Below are positions 43,786-52,015 of a DNA stretch of 64,000 nucleotides, piece by piece. Position 1 is the stretch's first letter. Every line of letters begins with the position of its first letter. A program made the position numbers and the translations under genes. The DNA is from Aeromicrobium sp. Root495 (GTDB lineage Bacteria; Actinomycetota; Actinomycetes; Propionibacteriales; Nocardioidaceae), in assembly GCF_001426755.1 (NCBI RefSeq), contig NZ_LMFJ01000001.1:42634-106633 (forward strand), given 5' to 3'. The notes below the pieces were generated by a model, which had not been told where the DNA came from, searched no databases, and saw only the letters and a program-made list of their open reading frames with translations.

Positions 43786-44852
43786 ACGACCAGGCCGGCG
43801 CGTCGTACGCCGCTGCCGGTGTCTCCATCGAGGAGGGCGACCGCGCGGTCGAGCTCATGAAGGAGTGGGTCGAGAAGGCCCGCCGTCCTGAGGTCGTGGG
43901 CGGCATCGGCGGGTTCGCCGGACTCTTCGACGCCACCTCGCTCAAGTCGTACCGCCGTCCTCTGCTGGCCACGTCGGCCGACGGCGTGGGCACCAAGGTC
44001 CAGATCGCCCAGCGCATGGACCAGCACGACACCATCGGCTTCGACCTCGTCGGCATGCTCGTCGACGACCTCGTGGTCTGCGGGGCCGAGCCGCTCTTCA
44101 TGACCGACTACATCGCCACCGGCAAGGTGGTGCCCGAGCGCATCGCCGAGATCGTCAAGGGCATCGCCCAGGCGTGCGCCGAGTCCGGCACCGCGCTGCT
44201 GGGCGGCGAGACCGCCGAGCACCCGGGCCTCCTCGCTCCCGACGAGTACGACATCGCGGGCTCCACCACGGGCGTCGTCGAGGCCGACCAGGTCATCGGC
44301 GCCGAGCTCGTCCGGCCGGGCGACGTCGTCATCGCCATGAAGTCGTCGGGCCTGCACTCCAACGGCTACTCGCTCGTGCGCCACGTCTTCTTCACGCACG
44401 CCGGCTGGGAGCTCGACCGCGAGGTCCCCGAGCTGGGCGGCGCGCTGGGCCAGACCCTGCTCGTGCCCACGCGCCTCTACACGCTGCCGAGCCTCGACCT
44501 GGTCAGGAAGCTCGACGTCCACGCCATGTCCCACGTGACGGGCGGCGGGCTGGCGGCCAACCTCGAGCGCGTCGTGCCCGACTCCGTGTCGGTCCGCATC
44601 GACCGCACCACCTGGACGCCGCAGGCCATCTTCTCGCTCGTCGCCGAGGTCGGGTCGGTCGCGCAGGCCGACCTCGAGCAGGCGCTCAACATGGGCGTCG
44701 GCATGGTCGCGCTCGTGGCACCCGACGACGCCGACGCCTCCATCCGCCTCCTCGCCGAGCACGGCATCGAGGCCTGGGTGGCCGGCGACGTCGCCGATGC
44801 CGGTGTCCACGGGGCCGGCGGAACCGTCACCCTCACGGGGGACCACGCCTGA
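43782..44852 (+). CDS. purM: Phosphoribosylformylglycinamidine cyclo-ligase (AIR synthetase)
   Basis: Closes FGAM to aminoimidazole ribonucleotide with ATP; same fold as PurL. The 356-residue protein shows SYAAAGVSIEEGDRAVELM, ATSADGVGTKVQIA, DLVGMLVDDLVVCGAEPLFMTDYIA, LLGGETAEHPG, SSGLHSNGYSLVR and HVTGGGLAANLERVVP. Start GTG 43782 overlaps the purF stop (GTGA), so the frame open upstream is not used. Confidence 0.96.
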   Translation: MNDQAGASYAAAGVSIEEGDRAVELMKEWVEKARRPEVVGGIGGFAGLFDATSLKSYRRPLLATSADGVGTKVQIAQRMDQHDTIGFDLVGMLVDDLVVCGAEPLFMTDYIATGKVVPERIAEIVKGIAQACAESGTALLGGETAEHPGLLAPDEYDIAGSTTGVVEADQVIGAELVRPGDVVIAMKSSGLHSNGYSLVRHVFFTHAGWELDREVPELGGALGQTLLVPTRLYTLPSLDLVRKLDVHAMSHVTGGGLAANLERVVPDSVSVRIDRTTWTPQAIFSLVAEVGSVAQADLEQALNMGVGMVALVAPDDADASIRLLAEHGIEAWVAGDVADAGVHGAGGTVTLTGDHA

Positions 44853-44984
44853 TCCGGCCCTGAACCGCAGGACCGAACCCCCGGGAAACACGCTGGACCT
44901 GGGGGTACTGCGTCGTTCCGTGGAGATGTTGGGTAGGCTGAGCAGCACGACATCACTGACTATTCTGTGCGAGGGGGTCGACCC

Positions 44985-45167
44985 ATGGGGCGCGGCCGTG
45001 CAAAGGCAAAGCAGACCAAGGTTGCACGCGACCTGAAGTATCGGACACCTGATACCGACTTCGGGAACCTGCAACGAGAACTCCACGGTGACTCGGGTGA
45101 ACCGATCCCCGAGCAGTATGCCGATCTCGCAGATCCGGACCGGTACAAGGACCGCGACGCCAGCTGA
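44985..45167 (+). CDS. DUF3073 family protein
   Basis: A 60-residue protein of the actinobacterial DUF3073 family: GRGRAKAKQTKVARDLKY at the start, very basic, then an acidic tail with YADLADPDRYKDRD. The basic head suggests nucleic-acid binding; function is unknown. The family is often found beside purM. A TATTCT -10 box at 44961-44966 and a GAGGGGG ribosome site precede the ATG, so this gene has its own ordinary, leadered promoter. Its TGA overlaps the next ATG. Confidence 0.92.
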   Translation: MGRGRAKAKQTKVARDLKYRTPDTDFGNLQRELHGDSGEPIPEQYADLADPDRYKDRDAS

Positions 45168-45784
45168 TGCTGCCGGGCCTGCGCACCACGCATGACTGGA
45201 CGACCTACGTCGATCCAGATCATGTGCGGCAGGTTCGCGAGGATCTCTCGCACTGGCAGGGCGACAGCCTCGAGCACCTCGTGCTCGAGGTGCTGGCGTA
45301 TGCGCTCGACGAGGCCGTGCACGGCAGCACGCGGGCTGTCCACGTGCGTCGTCATGACGACGGCTCGTGGTCGGTGCAGGACGACGGCCGCGGCACCGAC
45401 ACCCGTCTGGACGCGCGTGGGGTCCCGGTGGTCAAGCCGGTGATGGCCACGCCCGACCTGAGGTTCTTCGACGCCGGCAGCGACGAGGTGCTGGCCGACG
45501 GCTTCCGGCGTTCCGGCATGTCGGTCGTGACGGCTGCGTCGGCGTGGCTCGTCCACGAGAACCGACGGGACGACGGCGCCTGGCGCACGCGGTACGAGAG
45601 CGGACTGCCGGTGGGCGACCCGGAGAGCATCGAGCCCGACGGCACGTCAGGCACGCTGGTCCGGTTCCTGCCGGACCCGTCGCTCGTGTCCCTCGAAGGT
45701 GCCGGGCAGGTGGGTGCGCTGTGCCGCGGGGCCGCGGCCGGCCACGCCGTCGACCTCACGATCGACGACGCAGCCGGCTCCTGA
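45167..45784 (+). CDS. Stand-alone GyrB/ParE-like GHKL ATPase fragment
   Basis: A 205-residue protein resembling only the N-terminal ATPase of gyrase B. VREDLSHWQGDSLEHLVLEVLAYALDEAVHG covers the N-box region, VQDDGRGTDTR matches the DxGxG motif, and FRRSGMSVVTAASAWLVHENRR corresponds to the ATP lid, but the usual GGLHGVG glycines are largely lost. The transducer, toprim and C-terminal domains are absent. It may bind ATP without supercoiling activity. The ATG overlaps the DUF3073 stop by one base. Confidence 0.75.
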   Translation: MLPGLRTTHDWTTYVDPDHVRQVREDLSHWQGDSLEHLVLEVLAYALDEAVHGSTRAVHVRRHDDGSWSVQDDGRGTDTRLDARGVPVVKPVMATPDLRFFDAGSDEVLADGFRRSGMSVVTAASAWLVHENRRDDGAWRTRYESGLPVGDPESIEPDGTSGTLVRFLPDPSLVSLEGAGQVGALCRGAAAGHAVDLTIDDAAGS

Positions 45785-45796
45785 GCGGCTCCTGCC

Positions 45797-46897
45797 TCAG
45801 CGCGGCAGGTGGATCTGACCGAGACGGCCGACGGCGTGCATCCGCTGCTCGGCCTGGCGGTCGGCGGCCTCCGCCGTGGTGATGCCCTCGGAGGAGGCGC
45901 GCTCGAGGACGGCCAGCGTCGTGTCGAAGATGCCGGTGGCACGGGCCTGGGCGCGCTCGAACGAGAACCCGTGGGGGTCGAGCTCGTCGGCCACCTGGAT
46001 GACGCCGCCCGCGTTGACGCAGTAGTCGGGCGCGTAGGAGATGCCGCGCTCGGTCAGGAGCTTGGCGGTGCCCTCGTGAGCCAGCTGGTTGTTGGCGCCG
46101 CCGCACACGACGGTGGCCGAGAGCGCGGCCACGACCTCGTCGCTCAGGGCGTGCCCGAGGGCGCAGGGAGAGAAGACGTCGAGCTGCTCCGCCACGAGCG
46201 CCTCGGCGGACTCCACGACGCGCACCTGGGGGAAGCGTGCGGTGATGGCGGCGGTGGCCTCGGGGCTGGGGTCGGTGACGACGACCTGGGCGTCCTCCTC
46301 GACGAGGTGAGCGACGAGGTGCTTGCCGACCTTGCCGACACCGGTGATGCCGACGGTCCTGCCCGCGAGCGACGGGCTGCCCCACACGTGCTGAGCGCTC
46401 GCGCGCATGCCCTGGTAGACGCCGAAGGCGGTGAGGACCGAGGAGTCGCCGGCGCCGCCGTGCTCGATGGTGCGGCCGGTGACGTAGGAGGTCTCGCGGG
46501 CGATGACGTCCATGTCGGGGCTGAAGGTGCCGACGTCGCACGCGGTGAAGTACCGGCCACCGAGCGACTCGACGAAGCGGCCGTAGGCGCGCAGCAGGGC
46601 CTCGGTCTTGAGGGTCCTGGGGTCGCCGATGATGACGGCCTTGCCGCCGCCGAGGTCGAGGCCGGCGAGGGCGTTCTTGTAGGCCATGCCCTGGCTCAGG
46701 TCGAGGACGTCGGCGAGGGCGGCCGCCTCGGAGGCGTACGGGTAGAACCGGGTCCCGCCGAGTCCGGGGCCGAGGGCCGTGGAGTGCAGCGCGACGATGG
46801 CGCGGAGTCCGCTCGCCTCGTCGTGGCAGAAGACGACCTGCTCGTGGCGGTGGCCGAAGACGGATCCGGCCGGGTCGGGCGTGGGTGCAGTGGTCAC
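45797..46897 (-). CDS. Valine/leucine dehydrogenase (Glu/Leu/Phe/Val dehydrogenase family)
   Basis: A 366-residue NAD-dependent amino-acid dehydrogenase making branched-chain 2-oxo acids. Seen: [45 protein letters not shown] with the two catalytic lysines, the nucleotide motif [13 protein letters not shown], and [11 protein letters not shown] and [13 protein letters not shown]. The size favours Val/Leu over glutamate dehydrogenase. The GTG at 46897 is preceded by AGGAAG and a leader hairpin. In actinobacteria this supplies precursors for branched fatty acids. Confidence 0.92.
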   Translation of the reverse strand: MTTAPTPDPAGSVFGHRHEQVVFCHDEASGLRAIVALHSTALGPGLGGTRFYPYASEAAALADVLDLSQGMAYKNALAGLDLGGGKAVIIGDPRTLKTEALLRAYGRFVESLGGRYFTACDVGTFSPDMDVIARETSYVTGRTIEHGGAGDSSVLTAFGVYQGMRASAQHVWGSPSLAGRTVGITGVGKVGKHLVAHLVEEDAQVVVTDPSPEATAAITARFPQVRVVESAEALVAEQLDVFSPCALGHALSDEVVAALSATVVCGGANNQLAHEGTAKLLTERGISYAPDYCVNAGGVIQVADELDPHGFSFERAQARATGIFDTTLAVLERASSEGITTAEAADRQAEQRMHAVGRLGQIHLPR

Positions 46898-46921
46898 GGT
46901 GGTGCTTCCTGTCGAGGTTCT

Positions 46922-46943
46922 GGAGCGCGGTGGTGGGCGCTCC
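46922..46943 (-). promoter_or_regulatory. Leader hairpin of the valine dehydrogenase gene
   Basis: GGAGCGC (46922-46928) and GCGCTCC (46937-46943) form a 7-bp stem with an 8-nt loop, 25 nt upstream of the start codon. A TAGCAT box further upstream would place it inside the leader RNA. Confidence 0.4.
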
Positions 46944-47026
46944 ACGGGGTCGGCCCGCGGGGTGGTGCGGACTCCCTCGGATGCTACTCGCCGTGGCGGT
47001 CCGCCGATAGGTCGATCCGAGGTCGG

Positions 47027-47830
47027 TCAGGAGCGGGTGCGGCGCCGCAGGTTGCGGTCCATCTGACGGAAGAGCGGGGCGGAGACCTTGGTGATGACGC
47101 CGGGGAGCACGGCCATGCCGGCCTCGGTGACGGCGCCGGCGAGGCTCGTGACGCGGGTGGGGCGGTCGAGGGCGGCCTTGACGAGCCATCCGCCGGCCTG
47201 GTCGGCGCTCATCATCCGCATGGCGGCGTAGATGTCGGTGGCGCCGGACATCTCGGTGCGGACCATGGGGAAGTAGACGATGGTCGTGCTGATGCCGTCG
47301 TGGCCCAGCTCGGCGGCCAGGGAGCGCGCGTACGACTCCACCGCGCTCTTGCTGGCGAGGTAGGCGGAGAAGAGGGGGATGGGGAGCTGGGTCGACATCG
47401 TGGAGCTGAAGACCACGTGACCGCGGCCCTGCGCCAGCATCGACGGCAGCAGCGCCTGCGTGAGGCGCACCGACCCGATGTAGTTCACGGCCATGACGCG
47501 CTCGTGGTCGTGCAGCCGGTCGAGCGAGGCCTTGATGGAGCGTCGGATGGAGCGGCCCGCGTTGTTGACCAGCACGTCGACGTGGCCGTGGTCGGCCAGG
47601 ACCTGCTCGACAGTGGCGTGGGTGGCGGCGTCGTCGGTGAGGTCGACCGGGTAGGCGTAGGCCTCGCCGCCGTCGGCCTGGATGGCGGCACGGACCTGCT
47701 CGAGCTCGTCGGCGCGGCGGGCGAGCAGGCACACCACGGCGCCGCGTGCGGCCAGCTGACGGGCGGCGGACGCGCCGATGCCGCTGGAGGAGCCGGTGAT
47801 CACGACGACCTGCCCGGCGGCCGACCTCAT
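47027..47830 (-). CDS. Short-chain dehydrogenase/reductase
   Basis: A 267-residue classical SDR: VVVITGSSSGIGASAARQL, DVLVNNAGRSI, and the catalytic SSTMS followed by YLASK (Ser, Tyr, Lys). The C-terminal extension is basic (FRQMDRNLRRRTRS), and the protein resembles SDRs acting on lipid or long-chain substrates. It is coupled to the TetR gene upstream by an ATGA overlap, so the regulator probably controls this gene and the divergent desaturase. Confidence 0.9.
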   Translation of the reverse strand: MRSAAGQVVVITGSSSGIGASAARQLAARGAVVCLLARRADELEQVRAAIQADGGEAYAYPVDLTDDAATHATVEQVLADHGHVDVLVNNAGRSIRRSIKASLDRLHDHERVMAVNYIGSVRLTQALLPSMLAQGRGHVVFSSTMSTQLPIPLFSAYLASKSAVESYARSLAAELGHDGISTTIVYFPMVRTEMSGATDIYAAMRMMSADQAGGWLVKAALDRPTRVTSLAGAVTEAGMAVLPGVITKVSAPLFRQMDRNLRRRTRS

Positions 47831-48456
47831 CGGGACAGGTCCTGGCCGGCGGCGTCGACGAAGAGAGCAGCGACGAGGCGCATGCTGCGCTGCGTCATCT
47901 GCTCCGCCGTCTGGTCGGGATGGTCGAGCCACCAGTTCACGAGGGAGTCGACGATGCCGAGCCACACGCCGGTCATGGCCGAGACGTCGAGCTCGTCGGT
48001 GACCCCGGCCAGCTCCAGGAGCTCGGCGACACCCTCGTGCGCCAGCTTGGCCAGCCGTGCCGTGTGGGTGGCGGCGATGCCTGCCACGTCGCCGGTGGCG
48101 GGGGCGGTCGGGTCGAAGGACAGCCGCCAGAGGTAGGGCTGCGGCTCGAGCACCGAGAACATGCCCTCGAGCGTGCGGATGCCCCGGTCGATGCCGACGG
48201 CGTCGCCCCCGGCGATGCGCTCGATCTCGTCGCCGAGGATGGCGCCGGCGCGGTCGAGGCAGGCGGCGTAGAGGCCGTCCTTGGAGCCGAAGTAGTTGTA
48301 GACCAGAGGCTTGGAGATCCCGGCGCGGTCGGCGACGGTGGCCACCGACGTGCCCGCGTAGCCCTGCGTGCCGAACTCCTCGGACGCTGCGGCCAGGATC
48401 TGCTGCTCGCGGTCGATCCGGGGGACGCCCTTGGTTCCGGCGTTGGGACGAGCCAT
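47827..48456 (-). CDS. TetR/AcrR family regulator
   Basis: A 209-residue repressor. The helix-turn-helix lies in ILAAASEEFGTQGYAGTSVATVADRAGISKPLVYNYFGSKDGLYAAC (about residues 20-66); the rest is the helical ligand domain with PYLWRLSF and WWLDHPDQTAEQM. TAGCCT lies 6 nt before the ATG on the minus strand. It is divergent from the sterol-desaturase-like gene with a large palindrome between them. A lipid-type ligand is a reasonable guess from the targets. Confidence 0.9.
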   Translation of the reverse strand: MARPNAGTKGVPRIDREQQILAAASEEFGTQGYAGTSVATVADRAGISKPLVYNYFGSKDGLYAACLDRAGAILGDEIERIAGGDAVGIDRGIRTLEGMFSVLEPQPYLWRLSFDPTAPATGDVAGIAATHTARLAKLAHEGVAELLELAGVTDELDVSAMTGVWLGIVDSLVNWWLDHPDQTAEQMTQRSMRLVAALFVDAAGQDLSR

Positions 48457-48476
48457 GGGAACAGGCTAGCGCACAG

Positions 48477-48509
48477 TATGACCTCGTGGTAACTTACCGA
48501 AAGGTCATA
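48477..48509. promoter_or_regulatory. Candidate TetR operator, 33-bp palindrome
   Basis: Outer arms TATGACCT (48477-48484) and AGGTCATA (48502-48509) are perfect complements. The inner GGTAA-C-TTACC at 48488-48498 is a perfect 11-bp palindrome on the same centre, 48493. It lies between the divergent TetR and desaturase genes and could cover both promoters. Confidence 0.65.
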
Positions 48510-48534
48510 TCTGGAACGGACGTGAGGAGCACGC

Positions 48535-49425
48535 ATGGAGGACCTGCTGGACCCGCTCAAGAACCCCGTGACGTACGCGGCGCCGTTCTTCCTGCTCACG
48601 ATCGTGATCGAGATGGCCGCCCTGAAGTGGCTCGACCACGACGACAACGTGACGGGCTACGCCCTGAAGGACGCCCGCGCCTCCATCTCCATGGGTGTGC
48701 TCTCGCTCTTCTTCCTCACGGCGTTCAAGATCGTCACCTTCTTCGCCTTCATCGCCGTCTTCACCTACCTCGCGCCGTTCCAGCTGCCCACCGACACGTG
48801 GTGGTACTGGGTGCTGGTGGTGCTGGGGGTCGACCTCGGCTACTACTGGCACCACCGCTTCAGCCACCGCGTGCGCATCGCCTGGGCCGGCCACCAGGCC
48901 CACCACTCGAGCGAGTTCATGAACTTCGGGACCGCGCTGCGACAGAAGTGGAACCCGTGGTTCGAGTTCTTCTTCTGGCTCCCGCTGCCGTTCCTCGGCT
49001 TCGCGCCCTGGACGCTCTACGTGGCCTTCGGCGTGAACCTGATCTTCCAGTTCTACGTGCACACCGAGCTCGTCGACAAGCTGTGGCGGCCCGTCGAGTA
49101 CGTCTTCAACACGCCCTCGCACCACCGGGTCCACCACGGGAGCGACCCGGAGTACCTCGACAAGAACTACGGCGGCATGCTCATCGTCTGGGACCGGCTC
49201 TTCAGGTCGTTCGCCGAGGAGAAGCAGCGTCCCACGTACGGACTCACCAAGAAGGTCGACACGTACAACCTGCTCAAGCTGCAGTACGGCGACTACGTCG
49301 AGATCGCGCGCGACGTGCGGTCCGCGCGTGGCTGGCGCACCAAGTGGGGCTACGTGTTCGGTCCGCCCGGCTGGACGCCCGCGGACCAGGCAGCACCCGA
49401 GCCCGCCGTCCTTCCTCGCCGCTAG
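48535..49425 (+). CDS. Sterol desaturase/fatty acid hydroxylase family protein
   Basis: A 296-residue integral-membrane di-iron oxygenase. Four helices surround the histidine clusters: HHRFSH, HQAHHSS, then HTELVDK, and HHRVHHG, which together bind iron. The N-terminal helices start near residues 14 and 55. Members hydroxylate or desaturate sterols, hopanoids, carotenoids or fatty alcohols with O2; the substrate is not known. GAGGAG precedes the ATG. It should be regulated by the divergent TetR. Confidence 0.92.
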   Translation: MEDLLDPLKNPVTYAAPFFLLTIVIEMAALKWLDHDDNVTGYALKDARASISMGVLSLFFLTAFKIVTFFAFIAVFTYLAPFQLPTDTWWYWVLVVLGVDLGYYWHHRFSHRVRIAWAGHQAHHSSEFMNFGTALRQKWNPWFEFFFWLPLPFLGFAPWTLYVAFGVNLIFQFYVHTELVDKLWRPVEYVFNTPSHHRVHHGSDPEYLDKNYGGMLIVWDRLFRSFAEEKQRPTYGLTKKVDTYNLLKLQYGDYVEIARDVRSARGWRTKWGYVFGPPGWTPADQAAPEPAVLPRR

Positions 49426-49444
49426 CCCCACCCCGGGATGGGGC

Positions 49445-50200
49445 TCAGAGCGCGCGGGTGATCCCGCCGTCGACCGGGAGGCTGACTCCCGTGAGGTATC
49501 CGGCGGCGGGCGAGAGCAGGAACGCGGCGGCGCGGCCGAACTCCTCGGGGCGCCCGTAGCGGCGCAGCGGGATGCTGCTCTCGACCCGTTCGCGAGTGGC
49601 CGCGGCGTCGCCGCTCAGGGCGTCGAGCTCCTGGACGCGCTCGGTGTCGACGCGGCCGGGAAGCAGCGCGTTGACGCGGATGCCGCGCGGACCGAGCTCG
49701 TCGGCCAGCGTCTTGGCCACCATGGCGAGTCCGGGCCGCAGCCCGTTGGAGATGGCGAGCCCCGGCATGGGGGCCTTGGCCGACGTGGACAGCACGAGGG
49801 CGATGGATCCGCCGTCGGAGAGGTTCTCGGCCACGGTGGTGGCGAGCCGCACGCCGCCGAGGAACACCGACTCGAAGGCGTCGCGCCACTGCTGGTCGGT
49901 CGTGTCGGTGACGCTCGTGGCCGGTGGTCCGCCGACGCTCACGAGTGCGCCGTGCAGCCCTCCGAAGTGCTCCTGAGCCACGGCCACGAGCGCCGTGGCG
50001 GTGTCCTCGCCGGCGTTGTCGGCCGCCACGCCGACGGCGCGCTCGCCGAGCCGCTCGACGGCGGCGTCGACGGACTCCTGCGAGCGGGACGAGACGACGA
50101 CGTTGGCGCCGTCGGCCACGAGTGACTCTGCGGTGGCCAGGCCGAGGCCTCGGCTCCCGCCGGTGACGATGTACGTGCGTCCAGAGAGTCCGAGGTCCAT
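49445..50200 (-). CDS. SDR family oxidoreductase lacking the usual catalytic Tyr-Lys
   Basis: A 251-residue Rossmann protein with the NAD(P) motif IVTGGSRGLGLATAESL and the C-terminal PEEFGRAAAFLLSPAAGYLTGVSLPVDGG typical of 3-oxoacyl-reductase-like SDRs. Where classical enzymes have YxxxK, it reads SNGLRPG, so Tyr is Asn and Lys is Arg; the preceding Ser (LSTSAK) is kept. Such divergent SDRs exist but their chemistry is uncertain. TAGGTT 7 nt before the ATG supports the start. Confidence 0.87.
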   Translation of the reverse strand: MDLGLSGRTYIVTGGSRGLGLATAESLVADGANVVVSSRSQESVDAAVERLGERAVGVAADNAGEDTATALVAVAQEHFGGLHGALVSVGGPPATSVTDTTDQQWRDAFESVFLGGVRLATTVAENLSDGGSIALVLSTSAKAPMPGLAISNGLRPGLAMVAKTLADELGPRGIRVNALLPGRVDTERVQELDALSGDAAATRERVESSIPLRRYGRPEEFGRAAAFLLSPAAGYLTGVSLPVDGGITRAL

Positions 50201-50229
50201 GCCTGCGAACCTAGCGCGGGGGGAGTGGC

Positions 50230-50751
50230 TCAGCCCATGGACTTCTGGCCGTCGATGGACTCGCGGATGATGTCGGCGTGGCCGGCGTGCTGCGCGGTCT
50301 CGGCCACGACGTGCAGGAACACGCGCCGGGCGCTCCAGCTGGCGCCCGGCTCGAACCAGGGAGCCTCGGGCAGCGGCTGCGTGGCGTCGAGGTCGGTGGT
50401 CTCGACGAGCCGGTCGGTCACCGAGGCCACGGCGCGGTAGTCGGCGACGACGCCGTCGAGCGTCTCTCCCTCGAGGAGCCGGAACCCCTCCTGGCGTGCC
50501 TTGACCTCCGGCGGCGGGTCGGTCCAGTCGATGTCGAGCCAGTCGACCTGGTTCTGGTCGGCGGGGCCGTCGAGGACGAACCGTGTCCACTCCTGCTCCG
50601 TGGAGGCCACGTGCTTGACGAGGCCGCCGAGGGTGAGCTCGCTGGCCGTGGGCGCGCTGCGGGCCTGGTCGTCCGTCAGCCCCCGGACCGTGAGCAGGAA
50701 AAGCTCGCGATGCTTGCGCAGGGACTCGAGCAGGTCGGTGCGTTCACTCAT
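50230..50751 (-). CDS. DinB family protein (DUF664 type)
   Basis: A 173-residue four-helix-bundle protein: LLESLRKHRELFLLTVRGLTDDQA, the metal-site helix LGGLVKHVASTEQEWTRFVLDG, and VFLHVVAETAQHAGHADIIRESIDGQ near the end. The three His (KHVAS, and HVVAETAQHAGH) are placed to bind a metal. Relatives are thiol-dependent transferases using mycothiol or bacillithiol. Cellular role unknown. Confidence 0.9.
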   Translation of the reverse strand: MSERTDLLESLRKHRELFLLTVRGLTDDQARSAPTASELTLGGLVKHVASTEQEWTRFVLDGPADQNQVDWLDIDWTDPPPEVKARQEGFRLLEGETLDGVVADYRAVASVTDRLVETTDLDATQPLPEAPWFEPGASWSARRVFLHVVAETAQHAGHADIIRESIDGQKSMG

Positions 50752-50782
50752 GCCTCGACCGTATGCCGCCCGACCCACACAT

Positions 50783-51988
50783 CTAGGGGACGTCCGGGAG
50801 GCGGACGCGCAGGAAGCGCGGCCGGTAGAGGAACGGGTCGTCCGCCACCTTGGCGAGGTCGGTGTTGTTCTGGCTGTAGGACACCACGACCGTGCCGGGC
50901 TCGGGCAGCAGGTCGGGATGGGCCAGCGGCATGTAGCGGAGCGCTCCCGTGCCCGCGTCCGACGGGATGGAGGCCAGCGGTGCGCTCGCCGTGAACGGCC
51001 CGGTGGGCGAGGGCGCGGACCAGATGACGAGGTCGGAGCCGAGGAACTCGTCGCGCTTGCTGACGGCGAACCAGCGGCCGTCCTGCTCGAACACGCTGAG
51101 GGTCTGCGAGACCCCGCCCTCCGCGTCGATGAGCTGGACGGCGTCGGACGCCGAGCCCTGCCAGCGCGTGCCGTTCCAGTACTGCCAGCGGGAGGTGTCG
51201 GTGATGTCGTCGGGACGGACCCGCGCCACCCGGAGGGAGAAGCCGAAGACCAGCTTCTTGGCGGCGTCGCGGGGGCGGGCCGTCCCGTAGAGGTAGACCC
51301 ACCCGTCGTGCACCGCCGCTGCAGCACCCCACGTGGGACGGCTGGGGTCGCTGCTGTCGCGCCCGAAGTCCTCGACGTCGACGAGCTGAGGCGTTCCTCC
51401 GCGCCGCACGATGAACAGGGCGAAGGAGGGACCGAGGTTGTCGAAGGCCTGCGGCCCGTCCGGCGCGTCGGAGCCCTTGACCCGCTGCAGGCCGACGCCC
51501 ACGAGGTCGTAGCCGTCGCGAGGGATGCTCGCCACGGACATGGGCCAGTAGCCCACCCCGTCCTTGCGGTCCGGGACGAGGGCGCCGCGGTCGGCCGGAG
51601 TCACCACCCGGACGCAGGCGGGGTCGAAGAGGAGCATCGAGTTGCGCACGAAGCGCTGCCCGTCGTAGTCGCGGGAACGGAGGGTGTCGCCGAAGACCCA
51701 GAGCCGACGGCCGTCCTGGAGCGTCGTGTCGGCTCCGACGTCGGCGCCCTCGAACTCCCCGCTGCCGCGCAGCGCCCCCACGAACAGGTTCAGCTGGTCC
51801 ACCGTCGTGGCCGCGGGCAGGGGCTGGCACGGGCTCAGCTCCGCCGGGGTCGTGGAGACGGCGGCGGGAGCATCGGGGTCGGGCGCCACCGCGAGAGCGG
51901 CCGCCATGAGGGCGATGGCCGGCACCGTCACGAGCAGCACCCGCAGTCGCCACGGCACGCGGAGGGCGCGCGTGCGGGCGAGGGGCAT
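50783..51988 (-). CDS. DUF4185 domain protein, exported
   Basis: A 401-residue protein with an N-terminal membrane anchor or signal (LRVLLVTVPAIALMAAALAVA, about residues 16-36), then a beta-propeller-like region: RRLWVFGDTL, RNSMLLFD, GVGYWPMSVAS, WGAAAAVHDGWVYLYGTARP and GPFTASAPLASIPSDAGTGALRYMPLAHPDL. This resembles DUF4185 and five-bladed propeller glycosidases; activity is not established. It lies divergent from the next gene, starts 28 bp apart. Confidence 0.8.
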   Translation of the reverse strand: MPLARTRALRVPWRLRVLLVTVPAIALMAAALAVAPDPDAPAAVSTTPAELSPCQPLPAATTVDQLNLFVGALRGSGEFEGADVGADTTLQDGRRLWVFGDTLRSRDYDGQRFVRNSMLLFDPACVRVVTPADRGALVPDRKDGVGYWPMSVASIPRDGYDLVGVGLQRVKGSDAPDGPQAFDNLGPSFALFIVRRGGTPQLVDVEDFGRDSSDPSRPTWGAAAAVHDGWVYLYGTARPRDAAKKLVFGFSLRVARVRPDDITDTSRWQYWNGTRWQGSASDAVQLIDAEGGVSQTLSVFEQDGRWFAVSKRDEFLGSDLVIWSAPSPTGPFTASAPLASIPSDAGTGALRYMPLAHPDLLPEPGTVVVSYSQNNTDLAKVADDPFLYRPRFLRVRLPDVP

Positions 51989-52015
51989 GCCCCCATTCTC
52001 AGTACGCTGCGTGTC

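Noticed and set aside
45756-47732. A 658-codon minus-strand frame over the dehydrogenase and SDR genes
   Set aside because: Out-of-frame reading of two real minus-strand genes and the promoter between them; Arg-rich and without motifs.
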